This document shows, piece after piece, positions 16,504 to 24,923 of a DNA stretch of 51,790 nucleotides (its first letter is position 1; every line of letters begins with the position of its first letter). The stretch is from an uncultured Desulfovibrio sp. (GTDB taxonomy: Bacteria > Desulfobacterota > Desulfovibrionia > Desulfovibrionales > Desulfovibrionaceae), in NCBI GenBank assembly GCA_944327285.1, contig CALVHG010000012.1, positions 1-51,790 on the forward strand, read 5' to 3'. Under the pieces are notes generated by a model. It made no database searches, was not told the origin of the DNA, and saw only the letters and a list, made by a program, of their open reading frames with translations. Both the position numbers and the translations under genes were made by a program.

Positions 16504-17817
16504 ATGGCGAAACATGCAACCCCCTTGTTGGACCAGCTTGAGACCGGCCCCTGGCCGAGCTTTGTGTCCGACATCAAACAGGAAGCGGAAAACCGCGCCA
16601 AAAATCCCAAGGGCCTCGACTACCAGATTCCGGTGGACTGCCCCGAAGACCTGCTTGGCGTGCTTGAACTTTCCTACGAAGAAAAGGAAACGCACTGGAA
16701 GCACGGCGGCATCGTGGGCGTGTTCGGTTACGGCGGCGGCGTTATCGGCCGTTACTGCGACCAGCCCGAAAAGTTCCCCGGCGTGGCCCACTTCCACACC
16801 ATGCGCGTGGCCCAGCCCGCCGCCAAGTTCTACCATACCAAATTCCTGCGCGACCTGTGCGACATTTGGGATCTGCGCGGCTCCGGCATCACCAACATGC
16901 ATGGTTCCACGGGCGACATCGTGCTTCTCGGTACGCAGACCCCGCAGCTGGAAGAAGTGTTCCACGATCTGACCCACAAGATGAACGTGGACCTGGGCGG
17001 TTCCGGCTCCAACCTGCGTACGCCTGAAGCCTGCCTTGGCCAGTCCCGCTGCGAATATGCCTGCTACAACACGCAGGACATGTGCTATCAGCTGACCATG
17101 GACTACCAGGACGAACTGCATCGCCCCGCGTTCCCCTACAAGTTCAAGTTCAAATTTGACGGCTGCCCCAACGGCTGCGTGTGCGCTATGGCGCGCTCCG
17201 ACTTTGCCGTGGTCGGCACCTGGAAGGACGACATCAAGATCGATCAGGATGCCGTGAAGGCCTATGTGGGCGGCGAATTCAAGCCCAACGCTGGCGCTCA
17301 CGCTGGTCGTGACTGGGGTAAGTTCGACATCCAGGCCGAAGTGATCGACCGCTGCCCCAGCAAGTGCATGAGCTGGGATGGCTCCAAGCTCTCCATCCGC
17401 ACCGCCGACTGCGTGCGTTGCATGCACTGCATCAACACCATGCCTCGCGCCCTGCACATCGGCGACGAGCGCGGCGCCAGCATCCTCGTGGGCGCCAAGG
17501 CCCCCGTGGTGGACGGCGCTCAGATGGGTTCGCTGCTGGTGCCCTTCATCTCCTGTGAAGCTCCCTACGATGACGTCAAGGAAGTCATCGAAAAGATTTG
17601 GGACTGGTGGATGGAAGAAGGCAAGAACCGCGAACGCGTGGGCGAAACCATGAAGCGTCTGTCCTTCCAGAAACTGCTGGAAGTGACCGACATTCCGGCC
17701 GGTCCGTATCACGTCAAGGAACCCCGCTCCAACCCGTACATCTTCTTTAAGGAAGAAGAAGTGCCCGGCGGCTGGAGCCGTGACCTCGCCGAATTCCGCA
17801 AACGCCATCAACGCTAG
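16504..17817 (+). CDS. dsrA: Dissimilatory sulfite reductase subunit alpha
   Basis: Catalytic-complex subunit that reduces sulfite in the last step of sulfate respiration. The 437 residues equal the Desulfovibrio vulgaris length. The siroheme-coupled [4Fe-4S] cysteines are Cys177, Cys183 (CLGQSRC), Cys221 and Cys225 (CPNGC). The inserted ferredoxin domain has Cys284, Cys303, Cys306 and Cys309 (DCVRCMHC). The start is the second ATG (16504): GGAGG at 16492-16496 is 7 bases away, whereas for the ATG at 16498 it would be 1 base away. dsrB follows after 18 bases with GGGGGAG. Codon use is strongly biased, as expected for a highly expressed enzyme. Confidence 0.98.
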   Translation: MAKHATPLLDQLETGPWPSFVSDIKQEAENRAKNPKGLDYQIPVDCPEDLLGVLELSYEEKETHWKHGGIVGVFGYGGGVIGRYCDQPEKFPGVAHFHTMRVAQPAAKFYHTKFLRDLCDIWDLRGSGITNMHGSTGDIVLLGTQTPQLEEVFHDLTHKMNVDLGGSGSNLRTPEACLGQSRCEYACYNTQDMCYQLTMDYQDELHRPAFPYKFKFKFDGCPNGCVCAMARSDFAVVGTWKDDIKIDQDAVKAYVGGEFKPNAGAHAGRDWGKFDIQAEVIDRCPSKCMSWDGSKLSIRTADCVRCMHCINTMPRALHIGDERGASILVGAKAPVVDGAQMGSLLVPFISCEAPYDDVKEVIEKIWDWWMEEGKNRERVGETMKRLSFQKLLEVTDIPAGPYHVKEPRSNPYIFFKEEEVPGGWSRDLAEFRKRHQR

Positions 17818-17835
17818 TCAAGGGGGAGAAGAACC

Positions 17836-18981
17836 ATGGCTTTTATTTCTTCCGGGTACAATCCCGACAAACCGATGGAAGGCCGCATCACCGACATCGG
17901 CCCCCACAAGTACGACGAATACTTCCCGCCCTTCATTAAGAAGAACTTCGGGAAGTGGCTCTATCACGAAATCCTTGAGCCCGGCGTGCTCATGCACGTG
18001 GCCGAAAGCGGCGACAAGGTGTACACCGTGCGCGTGGGTGGTACCCGTACCATGTCCATCACGCACATCCGCGAACTGTGCGACATCGCCGACAAGTACT
18101 GCGGCGGCTACCTGCGCTGGACCACTCGTAACAACATCGAATTCATGGTGGAAGACGAAGCTACCATGAAGGCCCTGCGCGACGATCTGAACAGCCGCAC
18201 CTTCGCCGCCGGTTCCCACAAGTTCCCCGTGGGCGGCACCGGCGCCGGTATCAGCAACATGGTGCACACCCAGGGCTGGGTGCACTGCCACACCCCCGCC
18301 ACCGACGCCTCCGGCCCGGTGAAATGCGTGATGGACGCCGTGTTCGACGACTTCAAGAACATGCGTCTGCCCGCCCCCGTGCGCATTGCTCTGGCCTGCT
18401 GCATCAACATGTGCGGCGCCGTGCACTGCTCCGACATCGGCCTTGTGGGTATCCACCGCAAGCCCCCGATGATCGACCACGAATGGGCTGACCAGCTCTG
18501 CGAAATTCCGCTGGCCGTGGCTGCCTGCCCCACCGCCGCTGTGCGTCCCACCAAGGTGGAACACAACGGCCAGAAGGTGAACTCCATCGCCATTAAGGAA
18601 GATCGCTGCATGTACTGCGGTAACTGCTACACCATGTGCCCCGCCCTGCCCATCGCGGACCAGGACGGCGACGGTATCGCCATCATGGTGGGCGGCAAGG
18701 TGTCCAACCGCATCAGCATGCCCAAGTTCTCCAAGGTCGTTGTGGGCTACATCCCCAACGAACCGCCCCGCTGGCCTACCCTGACCAAGACGGTGAAGCA
18801 CATCATCGAAGTCTACGCGGCCAACGCCAACAAGTACGAACGCCTGGGCGACTGGGCTGAGCGCATCGGCTGGGAATCCTTCTTCAAGCTGACCGGCCTT
18901 GAGTTCACCCACCACCTGATCGACGACTTCCGCGATCCCGCTTACTACACCTGGCGTCAGAGCACCCAGTTCAAGTTCTAA
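17836..18981 (+). CDS. dsrB: Dissimilatory sulfite reductase subunit beta
   Basis: Partner of DsrA in the alpha2beta2 complex; it carries the catalytically active siroheme in known structures. The 381-residue length matches D. vulgaris. Cluster cysteines are Cys151, Cys188, Cys189 and Cys193 (CCINMC), and the ferredoxin domain has Cys231, Cys258, Cys261 and Cys264 (CMYCGNC). No interruption or missing ligand is seen. A stable hairpin lies between dsrB and dsrD. Confidence 0.98.
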   Translation: MAFISSGYNPDKPMEGRITDIGPHKYDEYFPPFIKKNFGKWLYHEILEPGVLMHVAESGDKVYTVRVGGTRTMSITHIRELCDIADKYCGGYLRWTTRNNIEFMVEDEATMKALRDDLNSRTFAAGSHKFPVGGTGAGISNMVHTQGWVHCHTPATDASGPVKCVMDAVFDDFKNMRLPAPVRIALACCINMCGAVHCSDIGLVGIHRKPPMIDHEWADQLCEIPLAVAACPTAAVRPTKVEHNGQKVNSIAIKEDRCMYCGNCYTMCPALPIADQDGDGIAIMVGGKVSNRISMPKFSKVVVGYIPNEPPRWPTLTKTVKHIIEVYAANANKYERLGDWAERIGWESFFKLTGLEFTHHLIDDFRDPAYYTWRQSTQFKF

Positions 18982-18996
18982 GCCAGAGACTATAAC

Positions 18997-19021
18997 GCCG
19001 GCGGCGCTTTGCGCCGCCGGC
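18997..19021 (+). promoter_or_regulatory. dsrB-dsrD intercistronic hairpin
   Basis: Perfect 11-bp GC-rich stem GCCGGCGGCGC, loop TTT, GCGCCGCCGGC, ending just before the dsrD ribosome site (ACAGGAG). No T tract follows, so it is not a standard terminator. It may stabilise the dsrAB part of the message or uncouple dsrD expression. Confidence 0.7.
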
Positions 19022-19035
19022 ACAGGAGAAACAAC

Positions 19036-19272
19036 ATGGCTGACGAAAAAGATATCGTGGTTGACTTCCTCAAGAGCAAGTCCGCCGCCAAGTCCAAGTT
19101 CTACTTCAAGGACTTTCTGGAACTCTTCCCCGACAAGGGTCCCCGCGACGTGAAAAAGATCCTCACGAAGCTGGTGAATGAAGAAGTTCTGGAATTCTGG
19201 TCTTCCGGTTCCACCACCATGTATGGCCTGAAGGGCGCGGGCAAGCAGGCCCACACCGAAGGCGAAGACTAG
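19036..19272 (+). CDS. dsrD: DsrD, sulfite-reduction activator protein
   Basis: A 78-residue winged-helix protein found beside dsrAB in sulfate reducers; recent work describes it as an allosteric activator of DsrAB rather than a DNA regulator. The sequence opens MADEKDIVVDFLKSKSAAKSKFYFKDFLELFP, with the family's KFYFKDFLELFPDKGPR region, and ends acidic. The start at 19036 has ACAGGAGAAAC upstream; an upstream GTG/ATG-type extension would start inside the hairpin. A strong terminator follows. Confidence 0.95.
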   Translation: MADEKDIVVDFLKSKSAAKSKFYFKDFLELFPDKGPRDVKKILTKLVNEEVLEFWSSGSTTMYGLKGAGKQAHTEGED

Positions 19273-19472
19273 TTTTCTCCTCATGACATTTAAAAGCGGA
19301 CGCGGGAGCGAAGCGTAGGGCCTTCGGGCAACTTCGCTCCCGTTTTTCGCTTTGACGCCGCTTTTCGTCGCTATCGAAACAGCGGCGTCACGCAATCTCG
19401 CCGCAACATTGTTGTTGTGGCTTTTCTTTTTTCAGCGCTATACCTCAAAGAAACGCCCTGTTCTCCCCCCAG
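19273..19472 (+). other. Post-dsr intergenic region with terminator
   Basis: After the terminator at 19303-19347 there is about 125 bases without recognisable genes, and then the degenerate repeat copies 7 and 8. Short reading frames here are unsupported. Confidence 0.5.
19303..19347 (+). terminator. dsrABD terminator
   Basis: Perfect 11-bp stem CGGGAGCGAAG (19303-19313) with CTTCGCTCCCG (19332-19342), an 18-base loop, then TTTTT. It lies about 30 bases past the dsrD stop codon. Confidence 0.92.
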
Positions 19473-19585
19473 AACGCAAGGCGACAGCACAGTGCCGTCC
19501 GGCCAGAGTGAGCGGAAAAATGCGTTTTTTTCGCAAAATAACAGGCCGTATGGTTTGAAATGCGCAGCCTTTCAAATGTGCTCTA
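19473..19585 (-). mobile_element. MITE-like element, copy 7 (degenerate, truncated)
   Basis: Reverse orientation. The first ~35 bases of the consensus are missing or unrecognisable; it keeps AACGCAAGGCGACAGCACAG, GTGAGCGGAAAAA, ACAGGCCGTATGGTTTGAAA and the end GTGCTCTA. It is an old copy by its divergence. Confidence 0.75.
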
Positions 19586-19716
19586 ACCCCAATCGACGGC
19601 AAATTTCCGCGTTGCTACCATACTAAAAAGATAAAAACAGGCGCGTCCGCTTTCGTCACGGCTTCCCCCTTTTGCGCATCCCGACAACGCGCTTGCGTTG
19701 CCCTTTTGCGCATGCT

Positions 19717-19856
19717 TAGATTGTTTTACCAGTGAAAAGGACAAAATGAGAAATACCGCGCTGCCCGGCCCGAACTAAGCGGAACCACCACGTTTTTCCA
19801 CGAAACGGCAAGCCGTATGGTTTGAAATGCGAAGCATTTCAAACTGAAAATGCTTA
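19717..19856 (-). mobile_element. MITE-like element, copy 8 (degenerate)
   Basis: Reverse orientation, TAGATTGTTTTACC to AAAATGCTTA. Point changes are spread along the copy, but the stem GAAATGCGAAGCATTTC is intact, with T-A pairs replacing the C-G pairs of other copies. It abuts the ribosome site (AAGGAG) of the AMMECR1 gene. Confidence 0.8.
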
Positions 19857-19866
19857 AGGAGTCGCC

Positions 19867-20454
19867 ATGTCGCTATCCTTTGTTGTCTCTCCAGAAGAAC
19901 AGGATTTTCTCGGCCAGACTGCGGAACTTTCCATTGCAAGCACCCTTGCGGGCAAACAGTTGCCCCAGGCTCCCGCTCCCTCTGAAAAGGACAAAAACAC
20001 CATTCTCTGCGAACCGTTAGGCTCCTTTGTCACCCTGCATCGCAAGCATGCGCTGCGCGGCTGTATTGGCACAGTTATCGGGCGGGAACCTCTTTATCAA
20101 AATGTCTGGCGCATGGCGCATGCCGCCGCTTTTGAAGATCCGCGCTTTCCTCCTGTGACACAGCCGGAATGGCCGGACATTTCTCTGGAAATATCCGTTC
20201 TCGGACCGCTGACCCCCTGCCCCGCCCCCGATGCCATCGAAATAGGACGTCACGGCCTGTTGCTGGCCCGCGGTCATCGCAGCGGCCTTTTCCTGCCGCA
20301 GGTACCAGTGGAACAGGGCTGGAATCTTGAAGACTATCTGGAAAACCTTTGCCGCAAGGCCGGTCTGCCGCCCCGCAGCTGGCAAGCGGAAGATGCCTCG
20401 CTCTACTGGTACGAGGCCTTTGTCTTTCCCGCAAAGCAGGCCCGCGCGTCGTAG
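19867..20454 (+). CDS. AMMECR1 domain protein
   Basis: A 195-residue protein with the AMMECR1 core: GSFVTLHRKHALRGCIGTV (the family's LRGCIG motif), then AAFEDPRFPPVTQPEWPDISLEISVL and GLFLPQVPVEQGW. The biochemical function of the family is unsettled; in other genomes it often adjoins MEMO-like and radical SAM genes, which are not in this window. AAGGAG at 19855-19860 gives the start at 19867. The gene stands alone and is bordered by repeats on both sides. Confidence 0.9.
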   Translation: MSLSFVVSPEEQDFLGQTAELSIASTLAGKQLPQAPAPSEKDKNTILCEPLGSFVTLHRKHALRGCIGTVIGREPLYQNVWRMAHAAAFEDPRFPPVTQPEWPDISLEISVLGPLTPCPAPDAIEIGRHGLLLARGHRSGLFLPQVPVEQGWNLEDYLENLCRKAGLPPRSWQAEDASLYWYEAFVFPAKQARAS

Positions 20455-20457
20455 ACT

Positions 20458-20560
20458 GCTGGGGGGAGGCCCCATTTCCCTTGCTCTGCTGTCGATACCC
20501 GTAGATTTTTCCATCGCAATGGGCACGGCAGCGGCCGCTATCCGGTCGCTGCCAGCACAA
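20458..20560 (-). repeat. Module D repeat, reverse copy
   Basis: Read on the minus strand: GCAGCGACCGGATAGCGGCC, then CGTGCCCATTGCGAT, ACGGGTATCGACAGCAGAGC and a GC-rich end GGGGCCTCCCCCCAG. It matches the loop region of 10497-10575 and the flanks of MITE copy 9. It has no coding capacity and follows the AMMECR1 stop. Confidence 0.55.
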
Positions 20561-20670
20561 GAGGATTACAGAAACGTCTTTTTTCACTACGCTGAGAAAA
20601 AGGGCCTCCCCCATCCCCATTTTTTCCCAGCGCACTTTATTCGCACATTGAGAACATCTACTGAGGGAGT

Positions 20671-20965
20671 TTGAGGGGGGAACTTCCTTGCTTCGCTACG
20701 GAAGGGCCAGGCCCTTTTTGCCGCAAGCAACGACCCGACGGGCGGCCGCAGGCCGTGGCCATTAGAGCATTTTCAGTTTGAAATGCTTCGCATTGCAAAC
20801 CATACGGCCTGTCGTTTCGCGGAAAAAGCGCGTTTTTTCCGCTCACTTTGGGCCGGGTGGCGCTGTGCAGCCGCCTAGAGCGTTCACCATTTTCAAGGGT
20901 GAAACGCTCTAGGCGACAGCCTTACGGAATCGACAGCAGAACAAAAGGAAGTCCTTCCCCCTCAA
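20671..20965 (+). repeat. GC-rich arm/loop repeat split by MITE copy 9
   Basis: Left arm TTGAGGGGGGAACTTCC (20671-20687), right arm GGAAGTCCTTCCCCCTCAA (20947-20965). The loop holds GGGCGGCCGCAGGCCGTGG and, after the MITE, GGCGACAGCCTTACGG and ATCGACAGCAGA. Without the inserted MITE the unit would be about 147 bp, like the module D part of 10286-10689. Confidence 0.55.
20763..20911 (+). mobile_element. MITE-like element, copy 9
   Basis: Forward orientation, TAGAGCATTTTCAG to AAACGCTCTA, inserted inside a module D repeat. An internal CCTAGAGCGTTCACC beside the right hairpin repeats the terminal motif. The first stem has one broken pair (GCATTGCAAA). Confidence 0.92.
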
Positions 20966-20989
20966 GACAAAACGTAAAGAATCCTGAGT

Positions 20990-21670
20990 CTAATCGTTCT
21001 GCGCCTCATCATGGCGTTGACGCCAGAGGGCCACATCTTCCACGCTGATCAGAGGCATATTGTGTTCCCTGGCAAAAGCCGCAATGCGGGGCAAACGGGC
21101 CATAGTGCCGTCGTCATTGGTCAGTTCGCAAAGAACGCCGCAGGGCGGCAGACCGGCAAGACGCATCATGTCAACAGTGGCTTCGGTATGCCCGCGCCGC
21201 TCCAGTACGCCGCCCTTTCTTGCGCGCAGCGGGAAAATATGACCGGGACGACGCAAATCTCCGGGCTGCGCATGCTCTTTTACCGCAGCCTTGATCGTAG
21301 CCACGCGATCAGCTGCGGAAACACCGGTTGTCACCCCGGAAGCGGCTTCGATGCTGACGGTAAAGGCCGTTTGCTGCGTATTGGTATTGTGCGCGCACAT
21401 GGGCGGCAGTTGCAGGGCATCAGCGTGACTTTCGGTCAGACACAGACAAACGATGCCGCTGCAATGGCGAATCAGCAGGGCCATCTGCCCTTCCGTCAGG
21501 CTGTGCGCGGGAAAAATGACATCTCCTTCATTTTCTCTGTCGGCATCATCAACAACAAGAATGCCGTTGCCGCGTTGCAGAGAGGCCAACGCAGCCCGCA
21601 TGCGCTCTTCGGATGAACCGAAAGCATCAAGCTCGGAAAAGGAAGAAGAAGAAACGACTGTCTGATGCAT
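20990..21670 (-). CDS. ribB: 3,4-dihydroxy-2-butanone 4-phosphate synthase
   Basis: Makes the four-carbon precursor of riboflavin from ribulose 5-phosphate. The 226-residue protein shows the metal/substrate loop [15 protein letters not shown], the [19 protein letters not shown] segment, GVSAADR and [21 protein letters not shown], all typical of RibB. There is no GTP cyclohydrolase II domain, so this is the single-function form. The ATG at 21670 has AAAGGAG upstream; the frame continues through the MITE in the leader, which is not expected to be coding. It is controlled by the upstream FMN riboswitch. Confidence 0.95.
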   Translation of the reverse strand: MHQTVVSSSSFSELDAFGSSEERMRAALASLQRGNGILVVDDADRENEGDVIFPAHSLTEGQMALLIRHCSGIVCLCLTESHADALQLPPMCAHNTNTQQTAFTVSIEAASGVTTGVSAADRVATIKAAVKEHAQPGDLRRPGHIFPLRARKGGVLERRGHTEATVDMMRLAGLPPCGVLCELTNDDGTMARLPRIAAFAREHNMPLISVEDVALWRQRHDEAQND

Positions 21671-21725
21671 GTTTGACTCCTTTACGGTGCAACAGGCATC
21701 AGGGCGGACGAGAAACGGACACACC

Positions 21726-21864
21726 TGAGAGCGTTTGCCTTTGAAAAAGGCAGTATGCGACAGCACAGCGCCGTTCGGCCCAAAGCGGAAAACCGCGCGT
21801 ATTTCCGCGAAGCGACAGGCCGTATGGTCTGAAACGCACAGCATTTCAAAATGAAAAAGCTCTA
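21726..21864 (-). mobile_element. MITE-like element, copy 10, inside the ribB leader
   Basis: Reverse orientation, beginning TGAGAGCGTTTGCC and ending AAAAGCTCTA, somewhat degenerate and with a shortened GC hairpin. It lies between the FMN aptamer (ends 21890) and the ribB start codon (21670), so it is transcribed as part of the ribB 5' untranslated region. Confidence 0.85.
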
Positions 21865-21889
21865 AGACAAGAGACGCCGTTTCCCTAAA

Positions 21890-22036
21890 ATTCTCTTTCA
21901 TCCGGACTATGACCGTCGGCTTCGGAATCTCACCGAATCAGCTGCCCTTGCCCGGCAAGGCGCTCGCGGGCTTGTGACATGCCGACGTGACATGCCCATT
22001 ACCGCCGGTGGGGACTTTCACCCCGCCCTGAGAATG
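21890..22036 (-). ncRNA. FMN riboswitch (RFN element)
   Basis: On the minus strand the conserved RFN blocks appear in order: CTCAGGGCGGGGTGAAAGTC, CCCACCGGCGGTAATGGGCA, AGCCCGCGAGCG, GATTCGGTGAGATTCCGAAG and CCGACGGTCATAGTCCGGAT. Helix P1 is ATTCTC (22036-22031) with GAGAAT (21895-21890). It binds flavin mononucleotide and represses riboflavin genes; here it precedes ribB. Confidence 0.96.
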
Positions 22037-22041
22037 GCAAA

Positions 22042-22070
22042 AAGCTACGCTCTTTTTTACGTCTTTTCAA
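22042..22070 (-). promoter_or_regulatory. ribB promoter
   Basis: On the minus strand TTGAAA (22070-22065), a 17-base spacer and TAGCTT (22047-22042). The expected start, near 22035, coincides with the first bases of the FMN aptamer. Confidence 0.6.
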
Positions 22071-22136
22071 ATCAAAAAATCTCTCAACGGAGCCAGCCTC
22101 TGCTTTTCAGTAGGGAAGGACTAACTACCATCCCGT

Positions 22137-22181
22137 AAAAAACAAGAAAGGAGGAGCCCCTGAGAGGTTCCTCCTTTCTTG
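22137..22181 (-). terminator. Terminator of the DsbA-like gene
   Basis: On the minus strand CAAGAAAGGAGGA (22181-22169) pairs with TCCTCCTTTCTTG (22155-22143), a perfect 13-bp stem, followed by TTTTTT. It is 23 bases past the stop codon. Confidence 0.92.
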
Positions 22182-22203
22182 CAAAAAGGCTGTATGCTGC
22201 CTG

Positions 22204-22995
22204 CTACTTCTTCAGCGGCATAGTCTTAGCCGTATCAACGGCAAACTTGAAGAGATCCAGCGGCAGCGCCCCGCGAACCATCAGGTTGTTGACGACAAAG
22301 CAGGGAGTGCCGTCAATGCCCAGCTTCTGGGCGTCTTCCTGATCTTCCTTGAGGATTTCCGCGACCTTCTTGCTGCGGCGATCCTTGTCCAAACGCCGCT
22401 TGTCTATCTTCAGCGCATCGACAACAGTCTTGATGTAGTCATCTCCTTCAGAAACGAGCTTGTCCCTATTCTGGAAGAGTTCCTTGTAAAAAGCCCAGGC
22501 TGCGTCCTCATCCTGCATGGACAACGCCACAAAATACTGCGCGGCAGTGACGCCAATGCCTTCGCTCAGAGGCAAATTTTTGAAAACAAGGCTCACGTTG
22601 TTGCCGTATTCCTTAAGAATGGCTTCCACGGTTGCCGCGGCCTGCTGGCAGAAATGGCAGGTGAAGTCCGAAAAGGCCACAATGCGGACAGGAGCCGAAG
22701 CCGGGCCGCGCATGGGGCGATTTTCCAACTTCATATCCTTTTCCACAGTGGCATCCTGTTTCCACTGCCGTTCCAGGGCGCTTTTACGGCGGACATTAGC
22801 TCCCTGCTGGGCAATATCAAGCACAGCCTCGCTGTTGTTGCGCAGGACATCTAGAACCAGTTCGGGATGCGTACGGAAAATTTCCTGAAGTTGCCGCGTC
22901 AGAGCCTCGTTGCTTTCCGCGGCATGCGTCGGCGTGCCAGTCCAGCACAGAGCTGCTGCCAGCAGGAAAACAAGTACACGAAAACGTCCTTTCAT
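22204..22995 (-). CDS. Periplasmic DsbA/DsbG-like thiol-disulfide protein
   Basis: A 263-residue exported protein. The signal peptide (MKGRFRVLVFLLAAALCWTG..THAAE) is followed by a helical N-terminal part (about 30-90; dimerisation-like, as in ScsC/Com1 proteins) and a thioredoxin-fold domain with the redox motif CHFC (Cys113, Cys116) and a cis-proline in GTPCFVVNN. It probably forms or isomerises disulfides in the periplasm. The start at 22995 has AAAGGAG upstream. The response regulator gene lies 116 bases upstream on the same strand; a terminator follows. Confidence 0.9.
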   Translation of the reverse strand: MKGRFRVLVFLLAAALCWTGTPTHAAESNEALTRQLQEIFRTHPELVLDVLRNNSEAVLDIAQQGANVRRKSALERQWKQDATVEKDMKLENRPMRGPASAPVRIVAFSDFTCHFCQQAAATVEAILKEYGNNVSLVFKNLPLSEGIGVTAAQYFVALSMQDEDAAWAFYKELFQNRDKLVSEGDDYIKTVVDALKIDKRRLDKDRRSKKVAEILKEDQEDAQKLGIDGTPCFVVNNLMVRGALPLDLFKFAVDTAKTMPLKK

Positions 22996-23111
22996 AGTTT
23001 TCTCCTTTGAACATTGCGAAAGCGTGCGCGACATCAGGCATCCCGCAGGATTCTCCAGCAGCGGCCATGCTTCCGAAATGAGTGAAAGCCACATACACAA
23101 ACGGAACAGTA

Positions 23112-23492
23112 TCAGGCCTGATTTTCCAGTCTGGCCTGCGTCTGCGCATCCTCTATTTTATAAAGCAGCTCTTCCAGTTCCACAGGCTTCATCAGATAGC
23201 CAAACGCGCCGCACTGCATCGCGTGAACCGCAAGCTGCATATCAGCATGACCGGAAAGCAGAATCACTTTTATTTCGGGATACTGCTCATGAATAACCTG
23301 CAAGGCGCTGATACCGTCCATAACTGGCATTTTCACATCCATAACAACAATATGGAAGGGGGCATTTTTCAAAGCATCCAGCGCCTCCTGCCCATTAGCG
23401 GCTTCGCAGCAGGAAAAGCCTCTCTTTTCCAGGCGCTTTTTCAACAGGGAAGTCACTTCCTGTTCATCATCGACCAACAAAATATTGCTCAT
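23112..23492 (-). CDS. Single-domain response regulator
   Basis: A 126-residue CheY-like receiver domain with no output domain. Conserved residues are the acidic pair Asp8-Asp9, phosphoacceptor Asp52 (VVMDVKMP), the serine in VILLSGHA and the lysine in LMKPV. The closing segment ELEELLYKIEDAQTQARLENQA is a helical tail. Such proteins relay phosphate or act through protein contacts; no kinase is in this window. The start at 23492 has AAAGGA upstream. It is divergent from parA. Confidence 0.9.
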   Translation of the reverse strand: MSNILLVDDEQEVTSLLKKRLEKRGFSCCEAANGQEALDALKNAPFHIVVMDVKMPVMDGISALQVIHEQYPEIKVILLSGHADMQLAVHAMQCGAFGYLMKPVELEELLYKIEDAQTQARLENQA

Positions 23493-23582
23493 GATGCGTC
23501 CTTTCTTCGTATATTCTACAACTGGCAGACAAAAATTTTTCTCTTTTTTCTGCCACAAACTGACAAAAAACGTCAAATAGCC

Positions 23583-23611
23583 TTGACCGGGTAGCTAAAA
23601 TTACCTAAACT
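23583..23611 (+). promoter_or_regulatory. parA promoter
   Basis: TTGACC at 23583-23588, a 17-base spacer and TAAACT at 23606-23611. The expected start of transcription lies a few bases before the parS-like palindrome. Confidence 0.65.
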
Positions 23612-23628
23612 AGCTTTTGTTCACTTCA

Positions 23629-24453
<825 letters not shown>

Positions 24454-24849
24454 TCAACCTTCGTACACCGTATGCTCAAGCGCACGGTGATCTCTAAAAT
24501 GCTTCTGCCGTATGGTCGTACGGCAACGGGCGCAGCGGAACACCAGCAAACCGCCCAGGTTGGCTGTTGTCAGATGAAAGGGGTGCGCGGGATCTGTCCG
24601 CCAGTCGTCAGTTTCCGCGCCGCAGTGCGGGCACTTCACCGCCGGGTCATAGGGATAATTGAAATCCCAGTATTCTAGGAACTGCCGGAAATCATCCAGA
24701 GGTTCCGCCGTCTCTTCCGGCGGCATCAGGCGGGCAAGAGCTTTTTCCACAGCAGGACGCGCCAGCTCCCACAAAGAGGCGGAAAGCTGCACGCCGCACA
24801 GATTGTCCTGAGCATCCCTCAGATAAAAAATATGTTTTTCTTCAGCCAT
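24454..24849 (-). CDS. Zinc-ribbon hypothetical protein between parA and parB
   Basis: Not recognised as a named family. A 131-residue soluble protein with a C-terminal four-cysteine zinc-ribbon pattern, CPHCGAE ... FRCARCRTTIR, and an N-terminal segment IFYLRDAQDNLCGVQLSASLWE. The ATG at 24849 is preferred because AAGG lies 9-10 bases upstream; an ATG at 24858 is in frame but has the AAGG directly next to it. Its stop codon begins one base after the parA stop, so the two genes converge without any gap. It may bind nucleic acid or a protein. Confidence 0.75.
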   Translation of the reverse strand: MAEEKHIFYLRDAQDNLCGVQLSASLWELARPAVEKALARLMPPEETAEPLDDFRQFLEYWDFNYPYDPAVKCPHCGAETDDWRTDPAHPFHLTTANLGGLLVFRCARCRTTIRQKHFRDHRALEHTVYEG

Positions 24850-24923
24850 CTGCTGCATCCTTTTTTGGAAAAATCAATCGCGACTGTTTCAAAAAACAGC
24901 CGTTAATGTATCAGGGAGTACGC

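Noticed and set aside
17818..19395. A 525-codon frame opposite dsrB and dsrD
   Set aside because: It mirrors the highly biased codons of dsrB; glycine/histidine/valine-rich composition is typical of an antisense shadow.
20990..21901. A 303-residue version of RibB starting in the FMN leader
   Set aside because: The extra residues come from the MITE and the riboswitch region; the ATG at 21670 has a good ribosome site and gives the normal length.
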